From contig URNG01000004.1 in assembly GCA_900549295.1 (NCBI GenBank), positions 1 through 56,662 of the forward strand: a DNA stretch of 56,662 nt. The letters are read 5' to 3'. Source of the stretch: an uncultured Rhodocyclaceae bacterium. GTDB lineage: Bacteria; Pseudomonadota; Gammaproteobacteria; Burkholderiales; Rhodocyclaceae. This document shows, one piece after another, positions 35,106-44,603 of this stretch; the stretch's first letter is position 1; each line of letters starts with the position of its first letter. A program made the translations under genes and the position numbers. The notes under the pieces are model-generated. The model had not been told where the DNA came from. It was given only the letters and a program-made list of their open reading frames with translations, and made no database searches.

Positions 35106-37583
35106 ATGAACCCAATGCCCCCCAGCTCCGACATGCTCCACCTGCACCTGGCTTACCTGCAGGCGGTAGTGGCCAGCATGGCGCAGGGCATCAGCGTGTT
35201 TGACCAGAACCTGCGTTTGCGCGTCTGGAACACCCGTTTCATCGAAGTGCTCGGGCTGCCGCCGGAAATCGTCGTCGAAGGCGTGGACTTTGCCGATCTC
35301 ATCCGCATTCCCGCCGAGCGCGGCGAATACGGCGCCGGCAACCCGGACGACTACGTCCGCGAAATCTGCGCCCTGGCGCGCCAATTCCTGCCCCACCGTT
35401 TCGAGCGCTCCCGCCCCGGTGGGCGCACCCATCTGGTGCAGGGCGAGCCGCTCATGCTCGATGGACAACTGGCCGGCTTCATCACCACTTACACCGACAT
35501 CAGCGAACAAAAGGCCGCCACGGCGGCCCTGCAGGCGCAACACGAACTTCTGGAAGCCGTGATCGAATCGGTACCCTGCGGCATCTCGATGTTCGACAAG
35601 GATTTCCGCCTGCAAATCGCCAACGCCCGTTTTCGCGAATTACTCGATATTCCGCAAGATTTTTTTGCCGGCCCCACACCCAGCCTGGCCGACTTTTACC
35701 GCTTCAACGCCGAACGCGGCGAATACGGCCCGGGCGACCCGCAAACCATCGTGCGCCACATGCTGCTGCGGGCGCAACAGCACACGCCGCACCACTTCGA
35801 ACGCACCCGTCCCAACGGCCAGACGCTCGACGTGCGCGGCCGCCCCATGGCCGACGGCGGGTTGGTCACGATCTATACCGACATTTCCGACCGTGTCGCC
35901 AGCGCCGAAAAGGAGCAACTGGCACAGGTCGTCTTCAACCACACGCCGGCCGGAATTTTCGTCACCGACGAAACCTTCTGCGTCGTTTCCGCCAATCCTT
36001 CCGCCGCTGCCATGACAGGTCATGCGCTGGATCAGATACCCGGCAGCCAGGTTTTCGACTTCATCGACAGCACCACCTCCTGGCAACAGCACGAACTGCG
36101 TACCGCGCTCAAACTGCATCACGCATGGCGCGGTGAAATCGCCATTCGCCGCCACAACGGCTCCGCCTTTCCGGCCAGCCTGCGCATCAAGCAGGTGGAA
36201 GAGCACATCAACGGCGTGCCGCATCGCTACATCTGGATTTTTGCCGACATCACCGAGCGCAAGGAAAGCGAAGCGCGCATGCAGCACATCGCGCAACACG
36301 ACCCGCTCACCGGCCTGCCCAACCGCCTGGCGCTGCTCACCCGCCTCGGCCAGCTGCTGCCGGAAGCCCGCCGCCACAACTGGCGGATCGGCATCATGTT
36401 CATCGATCTGGATCGCTTCAAGATCATCAACGACACCCTGGGACACCAGGTCGGCGACCAGTTGCTGCGCGAAGTCGCCACCCGCCTGAGCACGGTCATC
36501 CGCGAAACCGATTTCGTCGCCCGTCTGGGCGGCGACGAATTCGTCATCGTCCTGCCCGGCATTTCCTCGCCGGCGGACGCCGCGCTGGTCGCCAGCAAGG
36601 TGGTGAACAGCCTGAGCACGCCCATCATCACGGAAGAACACGAGCTGCACACCAGCCCCTCGATCGGTATCAGCCTCTTCCCCGATGACGGCAGCGACAG
36701 CCACGACGTGCTGAAAAACGCCGACACCGCGATGTACCACGCCAAATCCGCCGGGCGTAACAACTACCAGTTCTTCGCCCCGAACATGAATCAGGTGGCG
36801 CTGGAGCGCATGGATATCGAGCGCAAGCTGCGCCGCGCCGTCAGCAATCAGGAATTCGCCCTGCAATTCCAGCCGCAGTTCGATACCGCCAGCGGCATGC
36901 CGACCGGCGTCGAAGCCTTGCTGCGCTGGCACCATCCGGTCGACGGCGTGATCCCTCCCGACCGTTTCATCCCGATTACCGAGGAAACCGGCCTCATCGT
37001 CGAAATCGGCGATTGGGTGTTGCACACGGCCTGCCGCGAAGTCAAGCGCTGGATCGACAGCGGTCTGGCCCCGCTGCGCATCGCCATCAATGTCTCCACC
37101 CGCCAGTTGCGGCGGCGCGATTTCTGCGAGATCGTCGCTGGCGTGCTGGCCGAATCCGGCCTGCCACCGGAATTGCTGGAACTGGAAATCACCGAGAGCG
37201 CGGTGATGGAAAACCCGGAAGAAGCCACCCTGATCCTCGCCCGCCTGGGACGCATGGGCATCAACCTTGCCATCGACGATTTCGGCACCGGCTATTCCTC
37301 GCTCGCCTACCTGAAACTCTTCCCCATCGACCGCCTGAAGATCGACCGCTCCTTCGTGCGCGACATCGAGCACGACCTGAACGACCGCGCCATCGCTTTC
37401 GGCACCATCGCGCTGGCGCATTCGCTCGGCCTCAAAGTGATCGCCGAAGGCGTGGAAACCGACGACCAGCTCGAACTGTTGCGCAGCAACGGCTGCGACG
37501 AAGTGCAAGGCTATCTGTTCAGCAAACCCCTGAACGGCCCAGCCGCCTTCAGCTTCCTGCACACGCACCGGCAAGGCGGTTAA
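35106..37583 (+). CDS. PAS-PAS-PAS-GGDEF-EAL cyclic-di-GMP enzyme
   Basis: An 825-residue cytoplasmic signalling protein. Two PAS domains of the same subtype (about residues 15-130 and 145-275, each with GEYGxGxP) are followed by a third PAS (about 290-400) ending in FADITERKESEARM, then GGDEF and EAL domains. The GGDEF active site is intact at 475-479 with an inhibitory RETD site five residues before it, and the EAL glutamate begins at 603 (EALLRW), with DDFGTGYSSL later. Both synthesis and breakdown of c-di-GMP are possible. No membrane segment was found. The start is the ATG at 35106. Confidence 0.92.
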   Translation: MNPMPPSSDMLHLHLAYLQAVVASMAQGISVFDQNLRLRVWNTRFIEVLGLPPEIVVEGVDFADLIRIPAERGEYGAGNPDDYVREICALARQFLPHRFERSRPGGRTHLVQGEPLMLDGQLAGFITTYTDISEQKAATAALQAQHELLEAVIESVPCGISMFDKDFRLQIANARFRELLDIPQDFFAGPTPSLADFYRFNAERGEYGPGDPQTIVRHMLLRAQQHTPHHFERTRPNGQTLDVRGRPMADGGLVTIYTDISDRVASAEKEQLAQVVFNHTPAGIFVTDETFCVVSANPSAAAMTGHALDQIPGSQVFDFIDSTTSWQQHELRTALKLHHAWRGEIAIRRHNGSAFPASLRIKQVEEHINGVPHRYIWIFADITERKESEARMQHIAQHDPLTGLPNRLALLTRLGQLLPEARRHNWRIGIMFIDLDRFKIINDTLGHQVGDQLLREVATRLSTVIRETDFVARLGGDEFVIVLPGISSPADAALVASKVVNSLSTPIITEEHELHTSPSIGISLFPDDGSDSHDVLKNADTAMYHAKSAGRNNYQFFAPNMNQVALERMDIERKLRRAVSNQEFALQFQPQFDTASGMPTGVEALLRWHHPVDGVIPPDRFIPITEETGLIVEIGDWVLHTACREVKRWIDSGLAPLRIAINVSTRQLRRRDFCEIVAGVLAESGLPPELLELEITESAVMENPEEATLILARLGRMGINLAIDDFGTGYSSLAYLKLFPIDRLKIDRSFVRDIEHDLNDRAIAFGTIALAHSLGLKVIAEGVETDDQLELLRSNGCDEVQGYLFSKPLNGPAAFSFLHTHRQGG

Positions 37584-37616
37584 AATCCGCGCTTTCCCCG
37601 TTTTGTGGAGCCTTGC

Positions 37617-38630
37617 ATGGCGCGCCCGACCTTATCCCGCTATCTCGTCGAAGAACACCGCTGCGCCGGCTGCGTGCCGTCCGACCTCAATTTCCTGATC
37701 AAGATCGTCGCCCGCGCCTGCCTGCACATTTCGGTTGCCATCGGCAAGGGTGGCCTCGGCGACGTGCTGGGCGAAGCGGGCAGCGACAACGTGCAGGGCG
37801 AGGCGCAGAAGAAGCTGGACGTGCTGTCCAACGAAATCCTGCTCGAAGCCAACGAATGGGGCGGCTATCTCGGCGCCATGGCCTCCGAGGAAATGGAACT
37901 GCCGCATCTGGTACCCAACCGCTTCCCCAGGGGCAAGTACCTGCTCACTTTCGATCCGCTGGACGGCTCCTCCAACATCGACGTCAACGTCTCCATCGGC
38001 ACCATCTTCTCGGTGCTGAAATGCCCGGACAACGCCGACCTCTCCACCCCGGAAGCCGCCCGTCTGGCCTTCCTGCAACCCGGCACGGCGCAGGTCGCCG
38101 CCGGCTACGCGCTCTACGGCCCGACCACTTTGCTGGTCTTGAGCGTCGGGCGCGGCGTCGCCATGTTCACGCTCGACCGCGAGCACGGCCAGTTCCTGCT
38201 CACCCAGGAAAACATGCAGATTCCGGCGCAGACCAAAGAATTCGCCATCAACATGTCCAACCAGCGTTTCTGGGAAGCGCCGGTACAGCGCTACGTCAGC
38301 GAAATGCTGGCCGGCAGGGAAGGCCCGCTGGGCAAGGATTACAACATGCGCTGGGTGGCCTCGATGGTGTCCGACGTGCACCGCATCATGACGCGCGGCG
38401 GTATCTTCATGTACCCGATGGACGAAAAAGTCCGCGCCCAGGGCGGCAAGCTGCGCCTGATGTACGAAGCCAACCCGATGGCCTTCCTCGTCGAACAGGC
38501 GGGCGGCGCGGCCACCACGGGCCGCCAGCGCATCCTCGACATCGCCCCGCACGACCTGCACCAGCGCGTGCCGGTCATCCTCGGCACGAAGGAAGAAGTG
38601 GAACGGGTGACGGGCTACCACGCTGACTGA
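37617..38630 (+). CDS. fbp: Fructose-1,6-bisphosphatase class I
   Basis: A 337-residue class I FBPase. The metal and phosphate site FDPLDGSSNID lies at residues 112-122, and SEEMELPH is in the N-terminal half. It removes phosphate from fructose-1,6-bisphosphate in gluconeogenesis or the Calvin cycle. GGAG lies 6 bases before the ATG at 37617. It precedes tkt and gap on the same strand, but a dispersed repeat and about 175 bases separate it from tkt. Confidence 0.95.
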   Translation: MARPTLSRYLVEEHRCAGCVPSDLNFLIKIVARACLHISVAIGKGGLGDVLGEAGSDNVQGEAQKKLDVLSNEILLEANEWGGYLGAMASEEMELPHLVPNRFPRGKYLLTFDPLDGSSNIDVNVSIGTIFSVLKCPDNADLSTPEAARLAFLQPGTAQVAAGYALYGPTTLLVLSVGRGVAMFTLDREHGQFLLTQENMQIPAQTKEFAINMSNQRFWEAPVQRYVSEMLAGREGPLGKDYNMRWVASMVSDVHRIMTRGGIFMYPMDEKVRAQGGKLRLMYEANPMAFLVEQAGGAATTGRQRILDIAPHDLHQRVPVILGTKEEVERVTGYHAD

Positions 38631-38643
38631 AACCTTGGTATTC

Positions 38644-38721
38644 ACCGTAGATACGCGGAAAACGCAGAGGAAACCTTATGTCTTTCTCCGCGATTCTCTG
38701 TGCCCTCTGCTCCTCTGCGGT
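38644..38721. repeat. Interspersed CTCTGCG-type imperfect inverted repeat
   Basis: The stretch runs from ACCGTAGATACGCGG to CTCCTCTGCGGT, with repeated CAGAGG/CCTCTG words on opposite strands. Similar AGAGG-rich inverted elements occur between genes in many beta- and gammaproteobacteria. It lies between fbp and tkt and may fold as RNA; no gene is in it. Confidence 0.55.
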
Positions 38722-38805
38722 AAGGTTTTAACCAAGCGCAGCCTATCCAACGCCCCCCTTTTTCGCCGATAATTCCGGTTTTTCAGCAGGCTGGGCTTCC
38801 GGATC

Positions 38806-40809
38806 ATGAGCGTCTGTCTTCCCCCCAAATTCACTCCCCTGACCAATGCCATCCGGGCGCTGGCCATGGATGCCGTGCAACAGGCCAATTCCGGCCACCC
38901 GGGCGCGCCGATGGGCATGGCCGAAATCGCCGAAGTGCTGTGGCGGCGTCATCTGCGCCACAATCCGGCCAATCCGCAGTGGGCCGACCGCGACCGCTTC
39001 GTGCTCTCCAACGGCCACGGCTCGATGCTGATCTACGCCCTCTTGCACCTCACCGGCTACGATCTTTCCATCGACGACCTGAAGAATTTCCGCCAGCTGC
39101 ACGCCAGGACGCCAGGCCATCCGGAATACGGCTATGCGCCGGGCGTCGAGACCACCACCGGGCCGCTCGGCCAGGGCATCACCAACGCCGTCGGCTTCGC
39201 GCTGGCGGAAAAAGTGCTGGCCGCCGAGTTCAACCGCCCCGGCCATGCCATCGTCGATCACCACACCTACGTTTTCATGGGCGACGGCTGCCTGATGGAA
39301 GGCGTCTCGCACGAAGCCTGCTCGCTCGCCGGCACGCTCGGCCTCTCCAAGCTGATCGCCTTCTGGGACGACAACGGCATTTCCATCGACGGCCACGTCG
39401 AAGGCTGGTTCACCGACGACACGCCGAAGCGCTTCGAAGCCTACGGCTGGCACGTCATCGCCAACGTCGACGGGCATGACGCCGAAGCCATCGAAAAGGC
39501 GCTGATCGCCGCCCGCGCCGAAACCGGCAAGCCGAGCCTGATCTGCTGCAAGACCATCATCGGCGCCGGTTCGCCCGGCAAGCAGGGCAGCCACGACTGC
39601 CACGGCGCGCCGCTCGGCAAGGACGAAATCACCGCCGCCCGCGAATACATCGGCTGGAACCATCCGCCGTTCGAGATCCCCGGCGAGGTCTATGCCGCCT
39701 GGAACGGCAAGGCGCGCGGCGCGGCTTTCGAGGAAAACTGGCAGCGCCGCTTTGCCGATTACCGGGCCGCCTTCCCGGAACTGGCCGCCGAATTCGAGCG
39801 CCGCGTCATCCGGGGCGAACTGCCCGCCACCTGGGAAGCCACCAAGGCCGCCTATCTCGGCGCCTGCCGCGACAAGGCCGAGAACATCGCCACCCGCAAG
39901 GCTTCGCAGAACGCCATCGCCGCGCTGGTGCCGGCGGTGCCGGAAATCTTCGGCGGCTCGGCCGATCTGGCCGGTTCCAACCTGACTTTCGTCAAGGGCA
40001 GCAAGGGCATCACCCGCGCCGAGGGCGGCAACTACTGCCACTACGGCGTGCGCGAATTCGGCATGACGGCGATTGCCAACGGCATCGCGCTGCACGGCGG
40101 CCTGATTCCCTACACCGCCACCTTCCTCGTTTTCTCGGACTACGCGCGCAACGCCATCCGCATGGCGGCACTGATGAAGCAGCGGCAGATCATGGTGTAC
40201 ACTCATGATTCCATCGGTCTCGGCGAGGACGGCCCGACGCACCAGCCGGTCGAACACATCCCCAGCCTGCGCATCATTCCGAATCTCGACGTCTGGCGTC
40301 CGGCGGATGCCACCGAAACGGCCATCGCCTGGACGAGCGGCATCGAGCGCACCGACGGCCCGACCCTGCTCGCCCTGTCGCGGCAGAACTTGCCGACGGT
40401 GACGCAAAACGTCGGCGATGCCGACATCGCCCGCGGCGGCTACGTGCTGTCCGACGCCGCCGACGCCAAAGCCGTGCTGATCGCCACCGGCTCCGAAATC
40501 AAGCTGGCGCTCGACGCGCAAGCCGCGCTGGCCGCCGAGGGCATCGCGGTGCGCGTGGTGTCGATGCCATGCAGCAACATCTTCGACCGCCAGGACAAGG
40601 CCTATCAGCTTGCCGTGCTGGGCGGCCCGCTGCCGCGTCTGGCCATCGAAGCGGCGCACCCGGATTTCTGGCGCAAATACGTTGGCCTGCATGGCGACGT
40701 GCTCGGCATCGACCACTTTGGCGAATCGGCCCCGGCCAACCAGTTGTTCGAGCTGTTCGGCTTCACCGTCGCCAACGTCGTTGCCAAGACAAAGGCGCTG
40801 CTGTCCTGA
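38806..40809 (+). CDS. tkt: Transketolase
   Basis: A 667-residue transketolase of the usual length. The thiamine diphosphate motif FMGDGCLMEGVSHEA is near residue 163, and SNGHGSML, TTGPLGQG, THDSIGLGEDGPTHQPVEH are the conserved active-site stretches. It moves two-carbon units in the pentose phosphate pathway. gap follows by 31 bases, so the pair is probably one transcript. Confidence 0.97.
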   Translation: MSVCLPPKFTPLTNAIRALAMDAVQQANSGHPGAPMGMAEIAEVLWRRHLRHNPANPQWADRDRFVLSNGHGSMLIYALLHLTGYDLSIDDLKNFRQLHARTPGHPEYGYAPGVETTTGPLGQGITNAVGFALAEKVLAAEFNRPGHAIVDHHTYVFMGDGCLMEGVSHEACSLAGTLGLSKLIAFWDDNGISIDGHVEGWFTDDTPKRFEAYGWHVIANVDGHDAEAIEKALIAARAETGKPSLICCKTIIGAGSPGKQGSHDCHGAPLGKDEITAAREYIGWNHPPFEIPGEVYAAWNGKARGAAFEENWQRRFADYRAAFPELAAEFERRVIRGELPATWEATKAAYLGACRDKAENIATRKASQNAIAALVPAVPEIFGGSADLAGSNLTFVKGSKGITRAEGGNYCHYGVREFGMTAIANGIALHGGLIPYTATFLVFSDYARNAIRMAALMKQRQIMVYTHDSIGLGEDGPTHQPVEHIPSLRIIPNLDVWRPADATETAIAWTSGIERTDGPTLLALSRQNLPTVTQNVGDADIARGGYVLSDAADAKAVLIATGSEIKLALDAQAALAAEGIAVRVVSMPCSNIFDRQDKAYQLAVLGGPLPRLAIEAAHPDFWRKYVGLHGDVLGIDHFGESAPANQLFELFGFTVANVVAKTKALLS

Positions 40810-40840
40810 TTTCACACCACCTGCACAGAGGAATCCATCC

Positions 40841-41869
40841 ATGACTATCAAGGTTGCCATCAACGGTTTCGGTCGCATCGGGCGCTGCACGCTACGCGCC
40901 ATTTACGAACAGGGTCTGCAGAACGAATTCGACGTCGTCGCCATCAACGCCTCCGGCGATCTGGCGACCAACGCCCACCTGCTCAAGTACGACACCACGC
41001 ATGGCCGTTTCACGACGCCGGTGGCAACCGAAGGCGAGAACTGCATCGTCATCGACGGCAAGAAAATCCCCTTCTACTCCACCAAGAACCCGAAAGACAT
41101 CGACTGGGCGAAGTACGGCGTCGACCTGCTGCTCGAATGCACCGGCGCCTACACCACCAAGGCCAAGGCGCAGGCGCTGCTCGACCAGGGCGCGAAGCGC
41201 GTGCTGATTTCCGCGCCGGGCGGCGACGACGTGGACACCACCATCGTCATGGGCGTCAACGAAAACGCACTGAAAGCCGGCATGACCGTGGTTTCCAACG
41301 CTTCCTGCACCACCAACTGCCTGGCCCCGGTCGCCAAGATCCTGTCCGACGCCATCGGCATCAAATCCGGCCTGATGACCACGGTACATGCCTACACCAA
41401 CGACCAGGTAACGGTCGACGTGCGCCACAAGGATCTGCGCCGCGCCCGCGCCGCCGCCGCCAACATCATCCCGACCAAGACCGGCGCGGCCAAGGCCGTC
41501 GGTCTGGTGTTGCCGCAACTGGTCGGCAAGTTCGACGGCTTCGCGCTGCGCGTGCCGACCATTAACGTCTCTCTGGTCGATCTCACCTTCACCGCCGAAC
41601 GCGAAACCACCAAGGATGAAATCAACGCCCTGATGAGCGCCGCCGCCAACGGCCCGCTCAAGGGCATCATGGCGGTGAACGACGAGCCGCTGGTGTCGTC
41701 CGACTTCAACCACACCACCGTTTCCTCCACCTTCGACGCCACGCAGACGCGGGTGCTGAAAGCCGCCGACGGCTCGACGCTGGTCAAGGTGCTGGCCTGG
41801 TACGACAACGAGTGGGGCTACTCCTGCCGCATGCTCGACGCCGCACGCGCCTGGATGAACGCCCGCTGA
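40841..41869 (+). CDS. gap: Glyceraldehyde-3-phosphate dehydrogenase
   Basis: A 342-residue enzyme with the NAD-binding opening NGFGRIGR, catalytic Cys156 in SNASCTTNCLAP and catalytic His183. It interconverts glyceraldehyde-3-phosphate and 1,3-bisphosphoglycerate. ATG at 40841 is preceded by AGAGGAA. It is followed by a strong terminator. pgk, which often comes next, is absent here. Confidence 0.97.
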   Translation: MTIKVAINGFGRIGRCTLRAIYEQGLQNEFDVVAINASGDLATNAHLLKYDTTHGRFTTPVATEGENCIVIDGKKIPFYSTKNPKDIDWAKYGVDLLLECTGAYTTKAKAQALLDQGAKRVLISAPGGDDVDTTIVMGVNENALKAGMTVVSNASCTTNCLAPVAKILSDAIGIKSGLMTTVHAYTNDQVTVDVRHKDLRRARAAAANIIPTKTGAAKAVGLVLPQLVGKFDGFALRVPTINVSLVDLTFTAERETTKDEINALMSAAANGPLKGIMAVNDEPLVSSDFNHTTVSSTFDATQTRVLKAADGSTLVKVLAWYDNEWGYSCRMLDAARAWMNAR

Positions 41870-41887
41870 AACCCTTTTTCTCCCCGG

Positions 41888-41924
41888 AAATGCCCCGTGT
41901 CCTGCACGGGGCATTTCTTCTTTT
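41888..41924 (+). terminator. Strong rho-independent terminator after gap
   Basis: A perfect 12-base stem (AAATGCCCCGTG at 41888-41899, CACGGGGCATTT at 41905-41916) with a five-base loop is followed by CTTCTTTT. It closes the tkt-gap transcript. Confidence 0.9.
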
Positions 41925-41982
41925 ACGGCGCATTCGCGCCACAACCTGCACGACCATCACCACCACCGCGAGGAAACTCATC

Positions 41983-42039
41983 ATGGCCAAACCCTGTTTG
42001 CCCTGCCGTCCCCCCGACTCCCTTCAACTCAACATCTGA
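41983..42039 (+). CDS. Possible 18-residue leader peptide before aspA
   Basis: A short frame MAKPCLPCRPPDSLQLNI has a good ribosome-binding site (GCGAGGAAAC, about 8 bases before its ATG), stronger than that of aspA. Its stop is 10 bases before the aspA ATG. It lies between the gap terminator and aspA, so it is in the aspA leader. It could be a translated regulatory leader, or chance. No homologue is known to me. Confidence 0.3.
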   Translation: MAKPCLPCRPPDSLQLNI

Positions 42040-42049
42040 AAGAACCATC

Positions 42050-43447
<1,398 letters not shown>

Positions 43448-43469
43448 TCCCACCCCGCCACGACACCGA

Positions 43470-43495
43470 GGGCCTTCATGCGAAGGCCTTTTTTG
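43470..43495 (+). terminator. Rho-independent terminator after aspA
   Basis: GGCCTTC (43471-43477) and GAAGGCC (43482-43488) around an ATGC loop, followed by a run of T residues. It lies 23 bases after the aspA stop. Confidence 0.88.
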
Positions 43496-43644
43496 TTGCC
43501 AGGCCGTCCCCAGGTAAAAACACCCCACGGGGACAGCGACCCGCGCAGCGGAGGCTCATGGGGGCCTTTTTTGTGACTGCGATCACTCCCCCACCCATCG
43601 CAAACACCGGCTTTCAGTTACAATTCAAGGTTTTGGAGAATCCC

Positions 43645-43908
43645 ATGCCGATTTACGAATATCGCTGTGCGGCCTGCGGTGTTCACAAGGAACACTTGCA
43701 GAAAATGAACGCCGCCGCCCTCACCACCTGCCCTGAATGCGGCGCGGAAGCCTACAGCAAGCAGCTTTCCGCCGCCGGTTTCCAGTTGAAGGGCAATGGC
43801 TGGTACGCCACCGATTTCAAGGGCGGCAGCAAGCCTGCGGCTCCGCCGCCGTGCCAGACCGGCGAAAGCGGTTGCGCCGCCTGCCCGGCCAGCCAAGCGT
43901 CGGCCTGA
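43645..43908 (+). CDS. FmdB family zinc-ribbon protein
   Basis: An 87-residue protein with the FmdB opening MPIYEYRCAACG and a second pair CPECG; the four cysteines are 8, 11, 29 and 32. The C-terminal half is low complexity with four further cysteines. FmdB proteins are named as putative regulators, without proven function. The order with DUF502 and aspS directly downstream is common in betaproteobacteria. GGAGAATCCC precedes the ATG. Confidence 0.85.
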   Translation: MPIYEYRCAACGVHKEHLQKMNAAALTTCPECGAEAYSKQLSAAGFQLKGNGWYATDFKGGSKPAAPPPCQTGESGCAACPASQASA

Positions 43909-43912
43909 ATTC

Positions 43913-44575
43913 ATGCTCAAACGCTACTTCCTCACCGGGCTGCTGATCTGGGTGCCGCTGGTCATCACCGTCTGGGTGCTGTCGCTCATCGTCGATACGC
44001 TGGATCAGTCGCTACGCCTCCTGCCCGACGCGGTGCACCCGAAGAACCTGATCGGCTTTTCCCTGCCCGGCGTCGGCGCGTTGCTGACGCTCGGCATGAT
44101 CCTGCTCACCGGCCTGCTCGCCACCAACATCATCGGGCAGAAGCTGGTCGATTGGTGGGACAAGCTCCTGTCGCGCATCCCGGTGGTGAATTCGCTGTAC
44201 AAGGCCGTCAAGCAGGTTTCCGACACGCTGCTCGCGCCCAACGGCAACGCCTTTCGCAAGGCGCTGCTGGTCGAATATCCGCGCCGCGACGCGTGGACCA
44301 TTGCCTTCCTGACCGGCGCGCCGGGCGGCGACATCCGCAATCACCTCGACGGCGAATTCGTCAGCGTCTATGTGCCGACCACGCCCAACCCGACTTCCGG
44401 TTTCTTCCTCATACTGCCGCGCGCCGACGTGGTGGAACTCGACATGAGCGTCGACGAGGCGCTCAAGTACATCATTTCGATGGGCGTCGTAGCCCCGCCG
44501 CCGCGCCCCTACAAAACCATACCGGCAAAGACGCCCACCCCCGCGTCCGATTCTGCGCCCAAACCCGCCTCTTAA
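43913..44575 (+). CDS. DUF502 family membrane protein
   Basis: A 220-residue protein with two membrane segments (about residues 6-28 and 55-76) and a soluble domain that includes PVVNSLYKAVKQVSDTLL and FVSVYVPTTPNPTSGFF, the DUF502 core. The C-terminus is Pro-rich. Function unknown. It starts 4 bases after the fmdB stop, and aspS begins 28 bases later. Confidence 0.9.
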   Translation: MLKRYFLTGLLIWVPLVITVWVLSLIVDTLDQSLRLLPDAVHPKNLIGFSLPGVGALLTLGMILLTGLLATNIIGQKLVDWWDKLLSRIPVVNSLYKAVKQVSDTLLAPNGNAFRKALLVEYPRRDAWTIAFLTGAPGGDIRNHLDGEFVSVYVPTTPNPTSGFFLILPRADVVELDMSVDEALKYIISMGVVAPPPRPYKTIPAKTPTPASDSAPKPAS

Positions 44576-44603
44576 TCCAAGACACACAACCAACGGAATT
44601 CCC

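Noticed and set aside
37617..41869. A Calvin-cycle operon (fbp, tkt, gap)
   Set aside because: These enzymes also serve gluconeogenesis and the pentose phosphate pathway. No rubisco, phosphoribulokinase, cbbR or pgk is in the window.
43500..43575. Second terminator between aspA and the fmdB-like gene
   Set aside because: GTCCCC/GGGGAC and AGGC/GCCT pairs before a T run are short and interrupted, and the terminator at 43470 already fits aspA.
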